64,000 nucleotides of DNA from Herbaspirillum sp. ST 5-3 (GTDB taxonomy: Bacteria; Pseudomonadota; Gammaproteobacteria; Burkholderiales; Burkholderiaceae_D), in NCBI RefSeq assembly GCF_004804275.1, contig NZ_STGI01000011.1, forward strand, positions 62,001-126,000, read 5' to 3'. Positions 43,083 through 51,095 of the stretch are shown piece by piece (the stretch's first letter is position 1; each line of letters opens with the position of its first letter). Both the position numbers and the translations under genes were made by a program. The notes beneath the pieces were generated by a model. The model searched no databases. It worked only from the letters and a program-made list of their open reading frames with translations, and had not been told where the DNA came from.

Positions 43083-43685
43083 TCAGAACTTCGGAAAGTA
43101 CAACTTGTTCTTGTCCAGCTTGTAGGTCCACGGAAGGCCGGCATTCTTCCAGCCGTTCACCGCCCGCTGCCCCGCCTTCGTGCCGTCCTTCGCGAGATCG
43201 CCCTCATAACCGTCGATGACGGTATAGACCTTGCGATAGCCGAGATCGTTGAGCAGGTTCGCCGCACGCGCGCTGCGATCTCCCGAACGGCACATGAGAA
43301 TGATAGTGTCGTCTTTGCCGAGTCCCTTGTCCGCGAGACGGCGACCAAGCTCGGGCCCGAAATCATTATTCGGCTCAAGCTTGAAGCGTCCCGCCTTGTC
43401 GTCCCAGGGCGCATCGTCAGGGTGCTCGACGTAAGGAATATTGGCATCGGCCACGGTCGGCATGCCGAGGTAGGACACTTCCGCCCGCGTGCGCACGTCG
43501 ACCATGAAAGCCTTGTCGCCGAGCTTCTGCTTGAGTGCGTAGGCTTCCGGCGCATCAAGATACAAGGCTTGTTTGGTGCGCTTGACCTCGGGCACTTGCG
43601 CAGCGTCTGCGGCCCATGCATGCACGCCGGCCAATGAAAAGACCGTCAGGAAGATCAGTGCGCTCGCAAATCGTTTCGTTCTCAT
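43083..43685 (-). CDS. periplasmic rhodanese-domain protein
   Basis: 200 residues with a Sec signal peptide (cleavage near 26, AWA-AD). A single rhodanese domain has the active-site loop CRSGDRS, with catalytic Cys and an Arg-Ser end, preceded by FMVDVRTRAEVSYLG. Rhodaneses carry persulfide sulfur. Between soxB and the thioredoxin genes it may accept or donate sulfane sulfur during thiosulfate oxidation. It starts 15 bases after soxB. Confidence 0.87.
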   Translation of the reverse strand: MRTKRFASALIFLTVFSLAGVHAWAADAAQVPEVKRTKQALYLDAPEAYALKQKLGDKAFMVDVRTRAEVSYLGMPTVADANIPYVEHPDDAPWDDKAGRFKLEPNNDFGPELGRRLADKGLGKDDTIILMCRSGDRSARAANLLNDLGYRKVYTVIDGYEGDLAKDGTKAGQRAVNGWKNAGLPWTYKLDKNKLYFPKF

Positions 43686-43700
43686 GTTTTTCTCCAGATA

Positions 43701-45419
43701 TCAGATCGCAATGCCGGGGTTGCCGTCCATGCCGATGATGCGCGGGGTGTTGAGCTTGCGCGGCGCGACGGTCTTCTTGTCGCGCAGCCACTTCGCCACC
43801 ACTTCCCACACTGGCTCGCCGCTTGCACCTTCCGCGACAGGTGCCCAGCCCGCAACCTTGTAGGTCTTGCCGGCTTCGATCGGGTTGCCGTTCAGTCGCA
43901 TGTCCTGGATGCGCGATCCCATCTTGGCGCGCGGATCGATGGCGTAGGTCATGCCACCCACGCGCACCATGTCGCCGCCCTGCTGATAGTACGGATCCGG
44001 ATTGAACAGATTGTCGGCGACGTCTTCCATCACGTTCTTGATGGTCGCGCCGGTCATTTCGGTCAGCGTGCTGTACGAATAGGTCGTCGCGGTCTGGTCC
44101 ATCAGATGTTCCATCAGGATCGCGCTGTTGGGCAGCAGCGAGGTGCCCCAGCGGAATCCCGGCGAAAATGCGAGATCGGCGCCCTTCATATCGATCAGCG
44201 CATCGACGATCAGCTGGTCGAAGGTGCCGTTGAAATTGCCGCGGCGGTAGAGCGTCCCTTCGGTCATCGCGAGCCTTTCGTTCAGCTTCGATTCGTACGG
44301 CGCGCGAATCTTCTTGATCAGCGCATCCATCTCCTTGTCAGCCGGCAGGAAATTGGAGAATACTGGCATCAGGCGATAGCGGAAGTCCCGGATTTTTCCG
44401 CCGCGCACATCGAAGTCGAGCACGCCGAGGAACTTGCTGTTGCTGCCCGCATTGGTGACCAGCGTCTTGCCGCCGGCATTGCTGACAACCACCGGTTGCG
44501 GCATGCCGTCATGCGTATGGCCGCCGAGGATGGCGTCAATGCCGCGCACGCGCGAGGCCATCTTGATGTCCACGTCCATGCCGTTGTGCGACAGTACGAC
44601 GACTACCTTGGCACCCTTGCCGCGCGCCTCGTCGACCATCTTCTGCATGTTCTCGTCCTGGATGCCGAAGCTCCATTCCGGCACCATGTAACGCGGGTTG
44701 GCGATCGGCGTGTACGGGAATGCCTGGCCGATGATGGCGACCTGCACGCCGTTCATTTCCTTCATCACATAAGGATCGAACACCTGGTCGCCGAAATCGG
44801 TGGTCTTGATGTTCTGCGCAACGAAGTCGACCTTGCCCTTGAAATCCTTCTCGACAATTTCCTTGACGCGCTTGTCGCCCAGCGTCATTTCCCAGTGTGC
44901 CGTCATCACATCGACGCCGAGTGCGAGACAGGCATCGACCATGTCCTGCCCGTTCGTCCAGAGCGCCGTGCCGGAACCTTGCCAGGTATCGCCGCCGTCG
45001 AGCAGCAATGCGCCCGGACGCGATGCCTTCATGCGCTTGACCAGCGTGGCCAGGTGCGCAAAGCCGCCGACCTTGCCGTAGGTCTGCGCGGCTTTTTCGA
45101 AGTCGAGATAGGAGAAAGCATAAGCCTCAGCCGTATTCGGGCGCGCGCCCACCTGCTTGAGCAACTTCTCGCCGACGAGATGCGGCATGCGGCCGATCGC
45201 TTCGCCGATGCCGAGGTTGACATTCGGTTCGCGGAAATAGATCGGCAGAAGCTGCGCATGGCAGTCAGTGAAGTGTAGAAAGTGGACGTTGCCGAAGCGC
45301 GGCACGTCATACATCTTGCCTGCGGAAGGCGCGGCGAATGCGCTGCCCGCGTTCAGCGTCATCCCGCTGGCCGCGGCTATCCCCATGACATGCATGAATT
45401 CACGCCGATTCATTCCCAT
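43701..45419 (-). CDS. soxB: SoxB thiosulfohydrolase
   Basis: It releases sulfate from the SoxY-bound thiosulfonate by hydrolysis at a dimanganese centre. 572 residues from the ATG at 45419 (GAGG upstream). A Tat-like signal NRREFMHVMG is present. Metallophosphatase motifs appear in order: HFTDCHAQLLP, DGGDTWQGSG, AHWEMTLGD, SHNGMDVD and GGHTHDGMPQP. A 5'-nucleotidase-type C-terminal domain follows. Position after soxAX is the standard sox order. Confidence 0.96.
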   Translation of the reverse strand: MGMNRREFMHVMGIAAASGMTLNAGSAFAAPSAGKMYDVPRFGNVHFLHFTDCHAQLLPIYFREPNVNLGIGEAIGRMPHLVGEKLLKQVGARPNTAEAYAFSYLDFEKAAQTYGKVGGFAHLATLVKRMKASRPGALLLDGGDTWQGSGTALWTNGQDMVDACLALGVDVMTAHWEMTLGDKRVKEIVEKDFKGKVDFVAQNIKTTDFGDQVFDPYVMKEMNGVQVAIIGQAFPYTPIANPRYMVPEWSFGIQDENMQKMVDEARGKGAKVVVVLSHNGMDVDIKMASRVRGIDAILGGHTHDGMPQPVVVSNAGGKTLVTNAGSNSKFLGVLDFDVRGGKIRDFRYRLMPVFSNFLPADKEMDALIKKIRAPYESKLNERLAMTEGTLYRRGNFNGTFDQLIVDALIDMKGADLAFSPGFRWGTSLLPNSAILMEHLMDQTATTYSYSTLTEMTGATIKNVMEDVADNLFNPDPYYQQGGDMVRVGGMTYAIDPRAKMGSRIQDMRLNGNPIEAGKTYKVAGWAPVAEGASGEPVWEVVAKWLRDKKTVAPRKLNTPRIIGMDGNPGIAI

Positions 45420-45491
45420 TGCTGTTCCTCGAAATTCTGAATTGGTTGATCCGGGCGAGGGCACCCACTGCCCCGCCCGTTTGACTGTCGC

Positions 45492-46106
45492 TTATTTGTT
45501 TGCGGGAGAGGCGGGATCCAGCAGCAAGGCCATGACGTCCTTGATCTGCGCCTCCGTCAAGATGCCGGAGTGACCGAAGCGCGGCATGTTGGAACACGCC
45601 GAATACGCCTGCGAGTTGTAGATCTTGCCCCAGGTGTACTTCACGATCTCGTCGCTGTTTCCGCGCAGCTTGCCGTAGTTGTACAGCGAGGGCCCGATGT
45701 TGCCGAAGGAGATTTCTTCCTTGGTGATCTGGTGGCAGGCGTAGCAGTTGCCGCCGTTCGGCGCGCCGACCTTGTCGGACGATTGCATGCCACGGCCGTT
45801 CTGCGCGATCTTCTCGCCTTCCTGCCACTTGCCGAGGTACTTGCCGTCGGACGGATACTTGATCGTCTTCATCTGGTTTGCTTCGATCTGCGCGGCCACG
45901 TCCTTCGGGCGCTCGGACGGATATTCGCTGCACAGGCGCTGTGCCTCGTCCTGGTTCAGCATGCGTTCCATTGTCGCCGGCCCCTTCGACTTGAAGTCGT
46001 TCTTCAGCAACGCCAGCGCTGCCTTGCCGTAGTCGGTGTCCGTCGCCACAGTGGCGCAGCCCGCGATCGCCAGCACGCCTGCCATCATGATGCTCATACG
46101 TTTCAT
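45492..46106 (-). CDS. soxX: SoxX c-type cytochrome, predicted lipoprotein
   Basis: The monoheme partner of SoxA in the SoxAX complex. 204 residues with one heme site CYACH (Cys121, Cys124, His125), GNIGPSLYNYG after it, and a likely Met ligand in SNMPRFG. The N-terminus (MKRMSIMMAGVLAIAGC) fits a lipobox, IAGC with Cys17, which would anchor SoxX to a membrane; classical SoxX is soluble. The first 100 mature residues extend beyond the short SoxX of Paracoccus. It starts 11 bases after soxA; AAGGAG upstream. Confidence 0.92.
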   Translation of the reverse strand: MKRMSIMMAGVLAIAGCATVATDTDYGKAALALLKNDFKSKGPATMERMLNQDEAQRLCSEYPSERPKDVAAQIEANQMKTIKYPSDGKYLGKWQEGEKIAQNGRGMQSSDKVGAPNGGNCYACHQITKEEISFGNIGPSLYNYGKLRGNSDEIVKYTWGKIYNSQAYSACSNMPRFGHSGILTEAQIKDVMALLLDPASPANK

Positions 46107-46117
46107 GTCGTTTCTCC

Positions 46118-46924
46118 TTATCGCTTGAGCGCCGGGGCGTTATACACGCCACCTTCCGCATTCTTTGCCAGGAACATCGTGAGCGCCGTGATGGCGTCCG
46201 ATGCATAGCCCGGCTCGGGGAAACGCTGCTGGCGGAAGCAGTCGTTCAGGCGATGCTGCATGGTGCGAACTTCGCCCTGCGAGACGCGGTAGGCAGGCCA
46301 GGTGGTGTAGGCAGCCTGTGCGTTTGCCTTGTTCAGGATGTTGGGCAGTTCCTGCAGGCGGATGCGCTGGCCGTCGGTGCCGTGGCAGGTGGCGCAGGAA
46401 AAGTCATGCGCGCCGGCCCGGTAGAAGAAGATCTTCTTGCCCGCCTCGTAGGCTGCCTTTTCCGCCGGATGATCGGTCGGGGTTGCCATCTTCATGCCGC
46501 GCGATTCGGCCGTGATATACGACACGATCGCTTCGATGTCCGACGGCTTGCCTTGCGCGGCGAACGGCTGCTTCGTCGCCTCCTCGCGGCTCAGTCCCTG
46601 CAGGTTCATGCGGCAATGAATCAGCCGCTGCTCAAGGTCCATCACCTTGCCAGCATCCTTGAAGTAGCGCGGCAGTTCGACATAGGCGCCCTTGACGACG
46701 CCCGGGCCCTTGCCCAGATCGCATTGCTCAAGCGAGACGTTCTTCGGGCCCGCTTTCTTTTTCCACAATTCCTCGCCGCGCATTTCCCACAACTCGGCGG
46801 GATTGCCATCGGCAAGCATCTGGCGATACTTCGCGATTTCGTCCGTTGCGGAAGTCTGGGCCGATGCGGACGCCGCCGTCGCGGATGCCGCGATGGCGAC
46901 CAAAATGAGGCCTTTCCAGTTCAT
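46118..46924 (-). CDS. soxA: SoxA c-type cytochrome (single CxxCH)
   Basis: The catalytic subunit of SoxAX, which couples thiosulfate to the Cys of SoxY. 268 residues from the ATG at 46924 (AAGGAGA upstream), with a signal peptide ending near residue 22. Only one heme motif is present (CATCH, Cys177/Cys180/His181). The N-terminal domain keeps Cys68 and Cys104 but no CxxCH, the condition of monoheme SoxA, where these may form a disulfide. Cys229 (LNDCFRQQ) is the expected persulfide-bearing ligand of the active-site heme. The upstream 270-bp repeat element separates it from soxZ. Confidence 0.95.
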   Translation of the reverse strand: MNWKGLILVAIAASATAASASAQTSATDEIAKYRQMLADGNPAELWEMRGEELWKKKAGPKNVSLEQCDLGKGPGVVKGAYVELPRYFKDAGKVMDLEQRLIHCRMNLQGLSREEATKQPFAAQGKPSDIEAIVSYITAESRGMKMATPTDHPAEKAAYEAGKKIFFYRAGAHDFSCATCHGTDGQRIRLQELPNILNKANAQAAYTTWPAYRVSQGEVRTMQHRLNDCFRQQRFPEPGYASDAITALTMFLAKNAEGGVYNAPALKR

Positions 46925-46955
46925 GCTGTCTCCTTGGTACAAATTGATCGGGTAT

Positions 46956-47225
46956 GGAACTCATTCCATAAATAGGAGGGCTCGCGAAGGTGGCCTGGAC
47001 GGATGCAGTGCAAGGCGCGGTGCGACGCGCAGGGTGGTTCCCTGCGCTAGCAGCGCAACGCCGCAATGCGCCGTCCAGGCCACCTTCCCGGAGGGTTCGC
47101 ACCAGAATCGGCGCTGGACAGCGTTGTGCTTCTTGCAAATAGGCACCGCTATTTGACGCGGCGCACGCCTTGCCAGCACCGATTCTGGTGCAAACGCGAG
47201 CCCTCCTATTTATGGAATGAGTTCC
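46956..47225. mobile_element. 270-bp nested inverted-repeat element (MITE-like) inside the sox cluster
   Basis: Perfect 31-bp terminal inverted repeats (46956-46986 and 47195-47225, outer ends GGAACTCATTCC / GGAATGAGTTCC) enclose two further long stems: 46986-47002 with 47071-47087 (17 bp, perfect) and 47099-47117 with 47173-47191 (19 bp, one mismatch). Folded, it gives a stem with two hairpin branches. GGAGGGCTCGCG and GGAGGGTTCGCA recur as a degenerate direct repeat. I see no transposase and no clear target duplication. It lies 48 bases before soxZ's 3' end and 31 bases upstream of the soxA start. Confidence 0.8.
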
Positions 47226-47272
47226 CTCCACTCTTGCCGGTGGTATGAAATGCAAACAGCAGTTACGTCCAA

Positions 47273-47584
47273 TCAGGAAATCGTGCCTTCGTCGGTGCGC
47301 GTGTCGCCCTTGGTGTCGATCCAGGTCACGGCGACCTTGTCGCCTTTGGCGCCGCCCTTGAACTTGAACGACAGGAACGGGTCCTTCGATACGGAGGGGC
47401 CGAACTGCGCGTCCAGCACGAGTTTGTCCTTGCACTTGGCGGTCAGCGTCTTGATGTAATGCGCCGGGATGACCTTGCCGGATGCGTCCTTGCGCTGACC
47501 TGTTTCCATGTCGTGACGCATAAGAATCTTGACTTCGACTACATCGCCGTTTGCACTTGCGCGGATGCGCATTGGATCTGCCAT
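47273..47584 (-). CDS. soxZ: SoxZ sulfur-carrier subunit
   Basis: 103 residues from the ATG at 47584 (AAGGAA upstream); no signal peptide, as usual, because SoxZ is exported bound to SoxY. The Ig-like fold shows MRIRASANGDVVEVKILMRH, PAHYIKTLTAKCKDKLVLDA and VTWIDTKGDTRTDEG. It forms the SoxYZ carrier whose SoxY Cys holds the sulfur intermediates. It follows soxY by 50 bases. Confidence 0.95.
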   Translation of the reverse strand: MADPMRIRASANGDVVEVKILMRHDMETGQRKDASGKVIPAHYIKTLTAKCKDKLVLDAQFGPSVSKDPFLSFKFKGGAKGDKVAVTWIDTKGDTRTDEGTIS

Positions 47585-47634
47585 GATGATTTCCTTCGAA
47601 AATTCGTAAAAATGGATTCGGTGTCGGATGTCGA

Positions 47635-48096
47635 TCAGCCGCCGCAGCCGCCGAGCGTGACCTTGATTTCCTTGCTGGCGACCAGCCACTTGCCGTCGGC
47701 CTTGACCAGTGCATGCACATTGGAAGTGGCGCCCATCTTGACTCGGGTGCTGATGGCAGCTTCCGTGCCAGCGGGGATGTTGAAGCCGGCCGACATCGCG
47801 CTCGGATTCTTCTCCACGAGGATGGCCATGTATTCCGTGTTGGGAACCTTGCTGCTCACGGATACCGGGACCACGGCGCCGTTTTCGGCAATATCCGGCC
47901 CGGTGATGGCGACGTCGCCGCTGACCGCGAACTTGTCGCCGCCGAGCGCCTTGACCACGTCATCGATGCTTTTCGCGTCGAATGCCGTCTGATTCCAGTC
48001 CGCTGCAAATACATCGCTTGCCTTGAGCAGGCCCGCGGTAAACGCCATGCCGAGAACGGCGGAAATCCGCAACATGTCGCGTCGATTTTGATTCAT
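47635..48096 (-). CDS. soxY: SoxY sulfur-carrier subunit
   Basis: 153 residues with a Tat-type signal (NRRDMLRISAVLG, cleavage near 32). The C-terminus ends in GGCGG, the mobile arm whose Cys151 carries the thiosulfate-derived sulfur. SoxYZ docks successively with SoxAX, SoxB and SoxCD. The arrangement soxCD-cyt-soxYZ-soxAXB is all leftward. Confidence 0.96.
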   Translation of the reverse strand: MNQNRRDMLRISAVLGMAFTAGLLKASDVFAADWNQTAFDAKSIDDVVKALGGDKFAVSGDVAITGPDIAENGAVVPVSVSSKVPNTEYMAILVEKNPSAMSAGFNIPAGTEAAISTRVKMGATSNVHALVKADGKWLVASKEIKVTLGGCGG

Positions 48097-48208
48097 CTCT
48101 CTCTCCTATCGTAAAAAAACAAGGCAAGCCGTCTCACTGGTTCGCCCTGATGCATCGAATGCCGTGCCGCATGCGTCATCGCATTGCGCACGGCGTTCGC
48201 CAGTACTC

Positions 48209-48523
48209 TTACTTCGCGCCGGCCAGGACCCATGACACAAGGGTCTTGACGTCGTCGTCCTTGATCTGCGCCTGCGGCGGCATCGGGATCGGGCCCCATA
48301 CGCCACTGCCGCCGCTCTTGACCTTGGCTGCCAGCGTGGCCTGAGCACCGGCATTGCCCTTGTATTTCGCGGCGACGTCGTTGAAACCCGGGCCGACGAT
48401 CTTGTTGCTCACGCCATGGCAAGCGGTGCAACCGCTCTTCTTTGCCAAGGCCAGGCCGTCGGAATCCGCGAACGCGCTGCCCGCCAGGGCGGCCAGTGCC
48501 GCAGCCATTACTACTTGCTTCAT
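48209..48523 (-). CDS. small periplasmic class I cytochrome c, paralogue of the SoxD C-terminal domain
   Basis: 104 residues: signal peptide (cleavage near 19), one heme site CTACH (Cys32, Cys35, His36), Met ligand in PIPMPPQ. The mature protein aligns without gaps to the last 82 residues of SoxD, with about 56 identities counted by hand, so one probably arose from the other by duplication. A soluble electron shuttle between Sox proteins and a terminal oxidase is the likely role. It lies 51 bases after soxD. Confidence 0.9.
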   Translation of the reverse strand: MKQVVMAAALAALAGSAFADSDGLALAKKSGCTACHGVSNKIVGPGFNDVAAKYKGNAGAQATLAAKVKSGGSGVWGPIPMPPQAQIKDDDVKTLVSWVLAGAK

Positions 48524-48574
48524 GCTCTCTCCGTGATTGGTCGAATGTTGCTTTGATGGTTTGCTGTTGTATGC

Positions 48575-49636
48575 CTACTTCGCGCCCGCGAGAATCCAGG
48601 ACACGATGGTCTTGATTTCGGCTTCATTGACATGCGCCTGCGAGGGCATCGGGACTGCTCCCCACACGCCGCTGGTGCCGCTCTTGACCTTGCCGATCAG
48701 GGCGGACTCCGCCGTTGCATTGCCTTTGTATTTCGCGGCAATCTCATTGAAGCCCGGCCCCACGATCTTGTTCTCCACACCATGGCAGGCGACGCACGCG
48801 TTCTTCTTCGCCATCGCAAGGCCTTCCGGTTCGGCGGCGCTGGTTGCGCCGGCGGCGCTCGCCGTCGCGGCCTTCGCAGCCGACAACGGTCCGGTCGACG
48901 CCGGCTTGGTCGTATCGACGCCACGAACCGGGCCGAAGGCGCGGTTCTGCTGCGCGACGTTGCCATGCGCATTGCGCGATACGTCGGGCAAAGTCGAGTG
49001 GATCTTTTCGTCAACCGGGCAATTCTTCATGCAGGCGACGCTCTTGACGTCCGGCTTGCCATGGATGTCCCACATGCCGTGATTGGTCGTCATGCCGTTG
49101 CGGTTCGGCATGCGCTTCTGCACGTCGGCGATGTTCTCGTTCGACAGCGTGAAATCATCGGGAACGATTTCCGCCATGTTGAGAATGTAGGCGAGCACCG
49201 AATAGACCTCTTCGGTCGACAGCGACTTCGGTGCGGTCCACGGCATGGCGCGGTTGATGTAGTCCCACAGGGTCGAGACAGTGGCGACCTTCATGATCGT
49301 GGTCTTCTGCGGCTGGCGGCCGGTGACGAGCGCGGCCACGCGCCCGGTCTTGATGTCGTCCGGCGTGGTGCCGCCGATGATGGGCGTGAACACCTCATTG
49401 GATTCGCCGAAGGTGCCGTGGCAGCTGGCGCATTTGCCTTCCCACACCTGCTGGCCCTTGGCAACCGTACCCGATCCTTTCGGCAGGCCCTTGAAGTCAG
49501 GGCGCACGTCGATATCCCACGCCGCGATTTCCTTCTCGGTCGCGGTACGACCGATATTGGGAAACTTCTCGGCGAACGCCAGGCCGCTCGTTACCGCCAG
49601 CGCCAGGGCGGCGATGGAATTAATAAACCTGGACAT
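48575..49636 (-). CDS. soxD: SoxD diheme cytochrome subunit of sulfane dehydrogenase
   Basis: 353 residues from the ATG at 49636; signal peptide to about residue 22. Heme 1 CASCH at 69-73 lies in a SoxD-type N-terminal domain (EIAAWDIDVRPDFKGLP). A conserved segment with Cys202 and Cys206 follows, then an Ala/Pro linker (about 245-270), then heme 2 CVACH at 281-285 in a small cytochrome domain nearly identical in layout to the neighbouring 104-residue cytochrome. It passes the six electrons from SoxC-bound sulfane oxidation to cytochrome c. The start overlaps soxC by 17 bases. Confidence 0.93.
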   Translation of the reverse strand: MSRFINSIAALALAVTSGLAFAEKFPNIGRTATEKEIAAWDIDVRPDFKGLPKGSGTVAKGQQVWEGKCASCHGTFGESNEVFTPIIGGTTPDDIKTGRVAALVTGRQPQKTTIMKVATVSTLWDYINRAMPWTAPKSLSTEEVYSVLAYILNMAEIVPDDFTLSNENIADVQKRMPNRNGMTTNHGMWDIHGKPDVKSVACMKNCPVDEKIHSTLPDVSRNAHGNVAQQNRAFGPVRGVDTTKPASTGPLSAAKAATASAAGATSAAEPEGLAMAKKNACVACHGVENKIVGPGFNEIAAKYKGNATAESALIGKVKSGTSGVWGAVPMPSQAHVNEAEIKTIVSWILAGAK

Positions 49637-50981
49637 TCGACACCTCTCCGGATTCGGCGACCTTCCACGACTGGATCGCATTGTTGTGATAGATGGATTT
49701 CGTTCCGCGAACCGCGCGCAGTTCATTGATCTTCGGCTGCACATAGCCGGTTTCATCGATCGCACGCGACTGCAGCACGACCGGCGAGCCGTCCCATACC
49801 CAGTCGATGTTGAAGCGGGTGAGGCACTTCGACAGCACGGGCGTCTCCAGGCGCGCGGTGCGCCAATTGCGGCCGCCGTCGACCGACACATCGACGCGCT
49901 TGATCTTGCCGCGACCCGACCATGCGAGACCGGTAATGTTGTAGAAACCCTTGTCGAGCAGCGTCTGCCCGGCGGATGGCGTGGTGATGACGGATTTCGT
50001 TTCCTGGATCGAGGTGTACTGGCGGAAGGTCCCGTCCGGCATCGCGTCGATGTAGTGGATTGCTTCGTCCTTGGTGGCGTAAGGCTTGTCGCCGACCTCG
50101 ATGCGGCGCAGCCACTTCACCCAGGACACGCCCTGCACGCCGGGCACGACGAGGCGCAAGGGGTAGCCGTTTTCAGGGCGCAGCATTTCGCCGTTCATGC
50201 CCCACACGACCAGCACGTCATCCAGCGCGCGGTCGATCGAGATGGTGCGTGTCATGGCCGAGCCGTCCGAACCTTCGGCCAGCACTACCCTGGCATTCTT
50301 CTTGTCGTAGCCGCAGTCTTCCAGCAGATAGGAGAGCGGCACGCCGGTGAATTCGCTGCAGCTCAGCATGCCGTGCGAATACTGCACGGTCGGCACCGCG
50401 ACGTTGCCCCACTCCATCGCGGTATTGGCGCCGCATTCGATGAAGTGCATGCGCGATACGGAAGGCATGCGCATCAGATCGTCCATGGTGTAGACCTTGG
50501 GATTCTTCACCATGCCGTTGATCATGAAGCGATGCTTGCTCGGATCGACGTCATACCAGCCTTGATGATGGCGCTCGAAATGCAGGCCGCTCGGCGTGAT
50601 GATGCCGAACAGGCCCTGCAGCGGCGTGAACGCCACCGACGCCGCCGACACGCGGGTCAGGCCCGGCGATTCGCGACGCAGCAGATTGGTTTCAAACTTC
50701 GAAGGCATGCCATAGGCATTGGTCGCGACCGGCTTGCCCAGCGTTTTCGCATGCTCGGGCAAGGTCAGGATATTGCTATCCCCTTCGAAACTGCTGGCCG
50801 CGGCCTGGGCCAGGGCCGTGCCGCTGGCCATGGCCGCGCTGGCGGCCAGGAAGCTGCGGCGCAAGAAGCCGCGCCGTTCCTTGTTCATGCCGTCCTTGCT
50901 GATCTCCTCAGCAAGCCGGCTGTCGACGAAATTTTCGGGCGCTCGAAGTATCCGGCCCGTCTTTTTGATTTCATGAGACAT
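49620..50981 (-). CDS. soxC: SoxC molybdopterin subunit of sulfane dehydrogenase
   Basis: 453 residues. A Tat signal (RRGFLRRSFLAAS) follows an unusual 35-residue polar N-terminus. The sulfite-oxidase fold is clear: the molybdenum-ligand Cys in HFIECGANTAMEW, GVPLSYLLEDCGYD, and the dimerisation domain with VDVSVDGGRNWRTARLE. With SoxD it oxidises the sulfane sulfur on SoxY, so thiosulfate can go fully to sulfate. It is the first structural gene of the sox operon, behind an A/T-rich promoter region. Confidence 0.95.
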   Translation of the reverse strand: MSHEIKKTGRILRAPENFVDSRLAEEISKDGMNKERRGFLRRSFLAASAAMASGTALAQAAASSFEGDSNILTLPEHAKTLGKPVATNAYGMPSKFETNLLRRESPGLTRVSAASVAFTPLQGLFGIITPSGLHFERHHQGWYDVDPSKHRFMINGMVKNPKVYTMDDLMRMPSVSRMHFIECGANTAMEWGNVAVPTVQYSHGMLSCSEFTGVPLSYLLEDCGYDKKNARVVLAEGSDGSAMTRTISIDRALDDVLVVWGMNGEMLRPENGYPLRLVVPGVQGVSWVKWLRRIEVGDKPYATKDEAIHYIDAMPDGTFRQYTSIQETKSVITTPSAGQTLLDKGFYNITGLAWSGRGKIKRVDVSVDGGRNWRTARLETPVLSKCLTRFNIDWVWDGSPVVLQSRAIDETGYVQPKINELRAVRGTKSIYHNNAIQSWKVAESGEVSNVQVY

Positions 50982-51022
50982 GCAGCGTCATCCTCGTAGA
51001 ATTGTTGAATCTTTTGATCTTG

Positions 51023-51036
51023 TATAAAACTATATA
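51023..51036. promoter_or_regulatory. A/T-rich dyad upstream of soxC
   Basis: TATAAAACTATATA lies 42-55 bases upstream of the soxC ATG in the only strongly A/T-rich stretch of the region, with a weak TATA/TATA symmetry. It could be a sox promoter element or a site for the ArsR-type regulator encoded just upstream. Confidence 0.3.
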
Positions 51037-51095
51037 GCTACATCTTAATATTTAAGGCAAAAATAAATCCGGAAAATAGATTCCGGATCGGATTC

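Noticed and set aside
46961-47179. Open frames inside the 270-bp inverted-repeat element
   Set aside because: They exist on both strands because of the palindromic structure, have no start signals and show no protein features.
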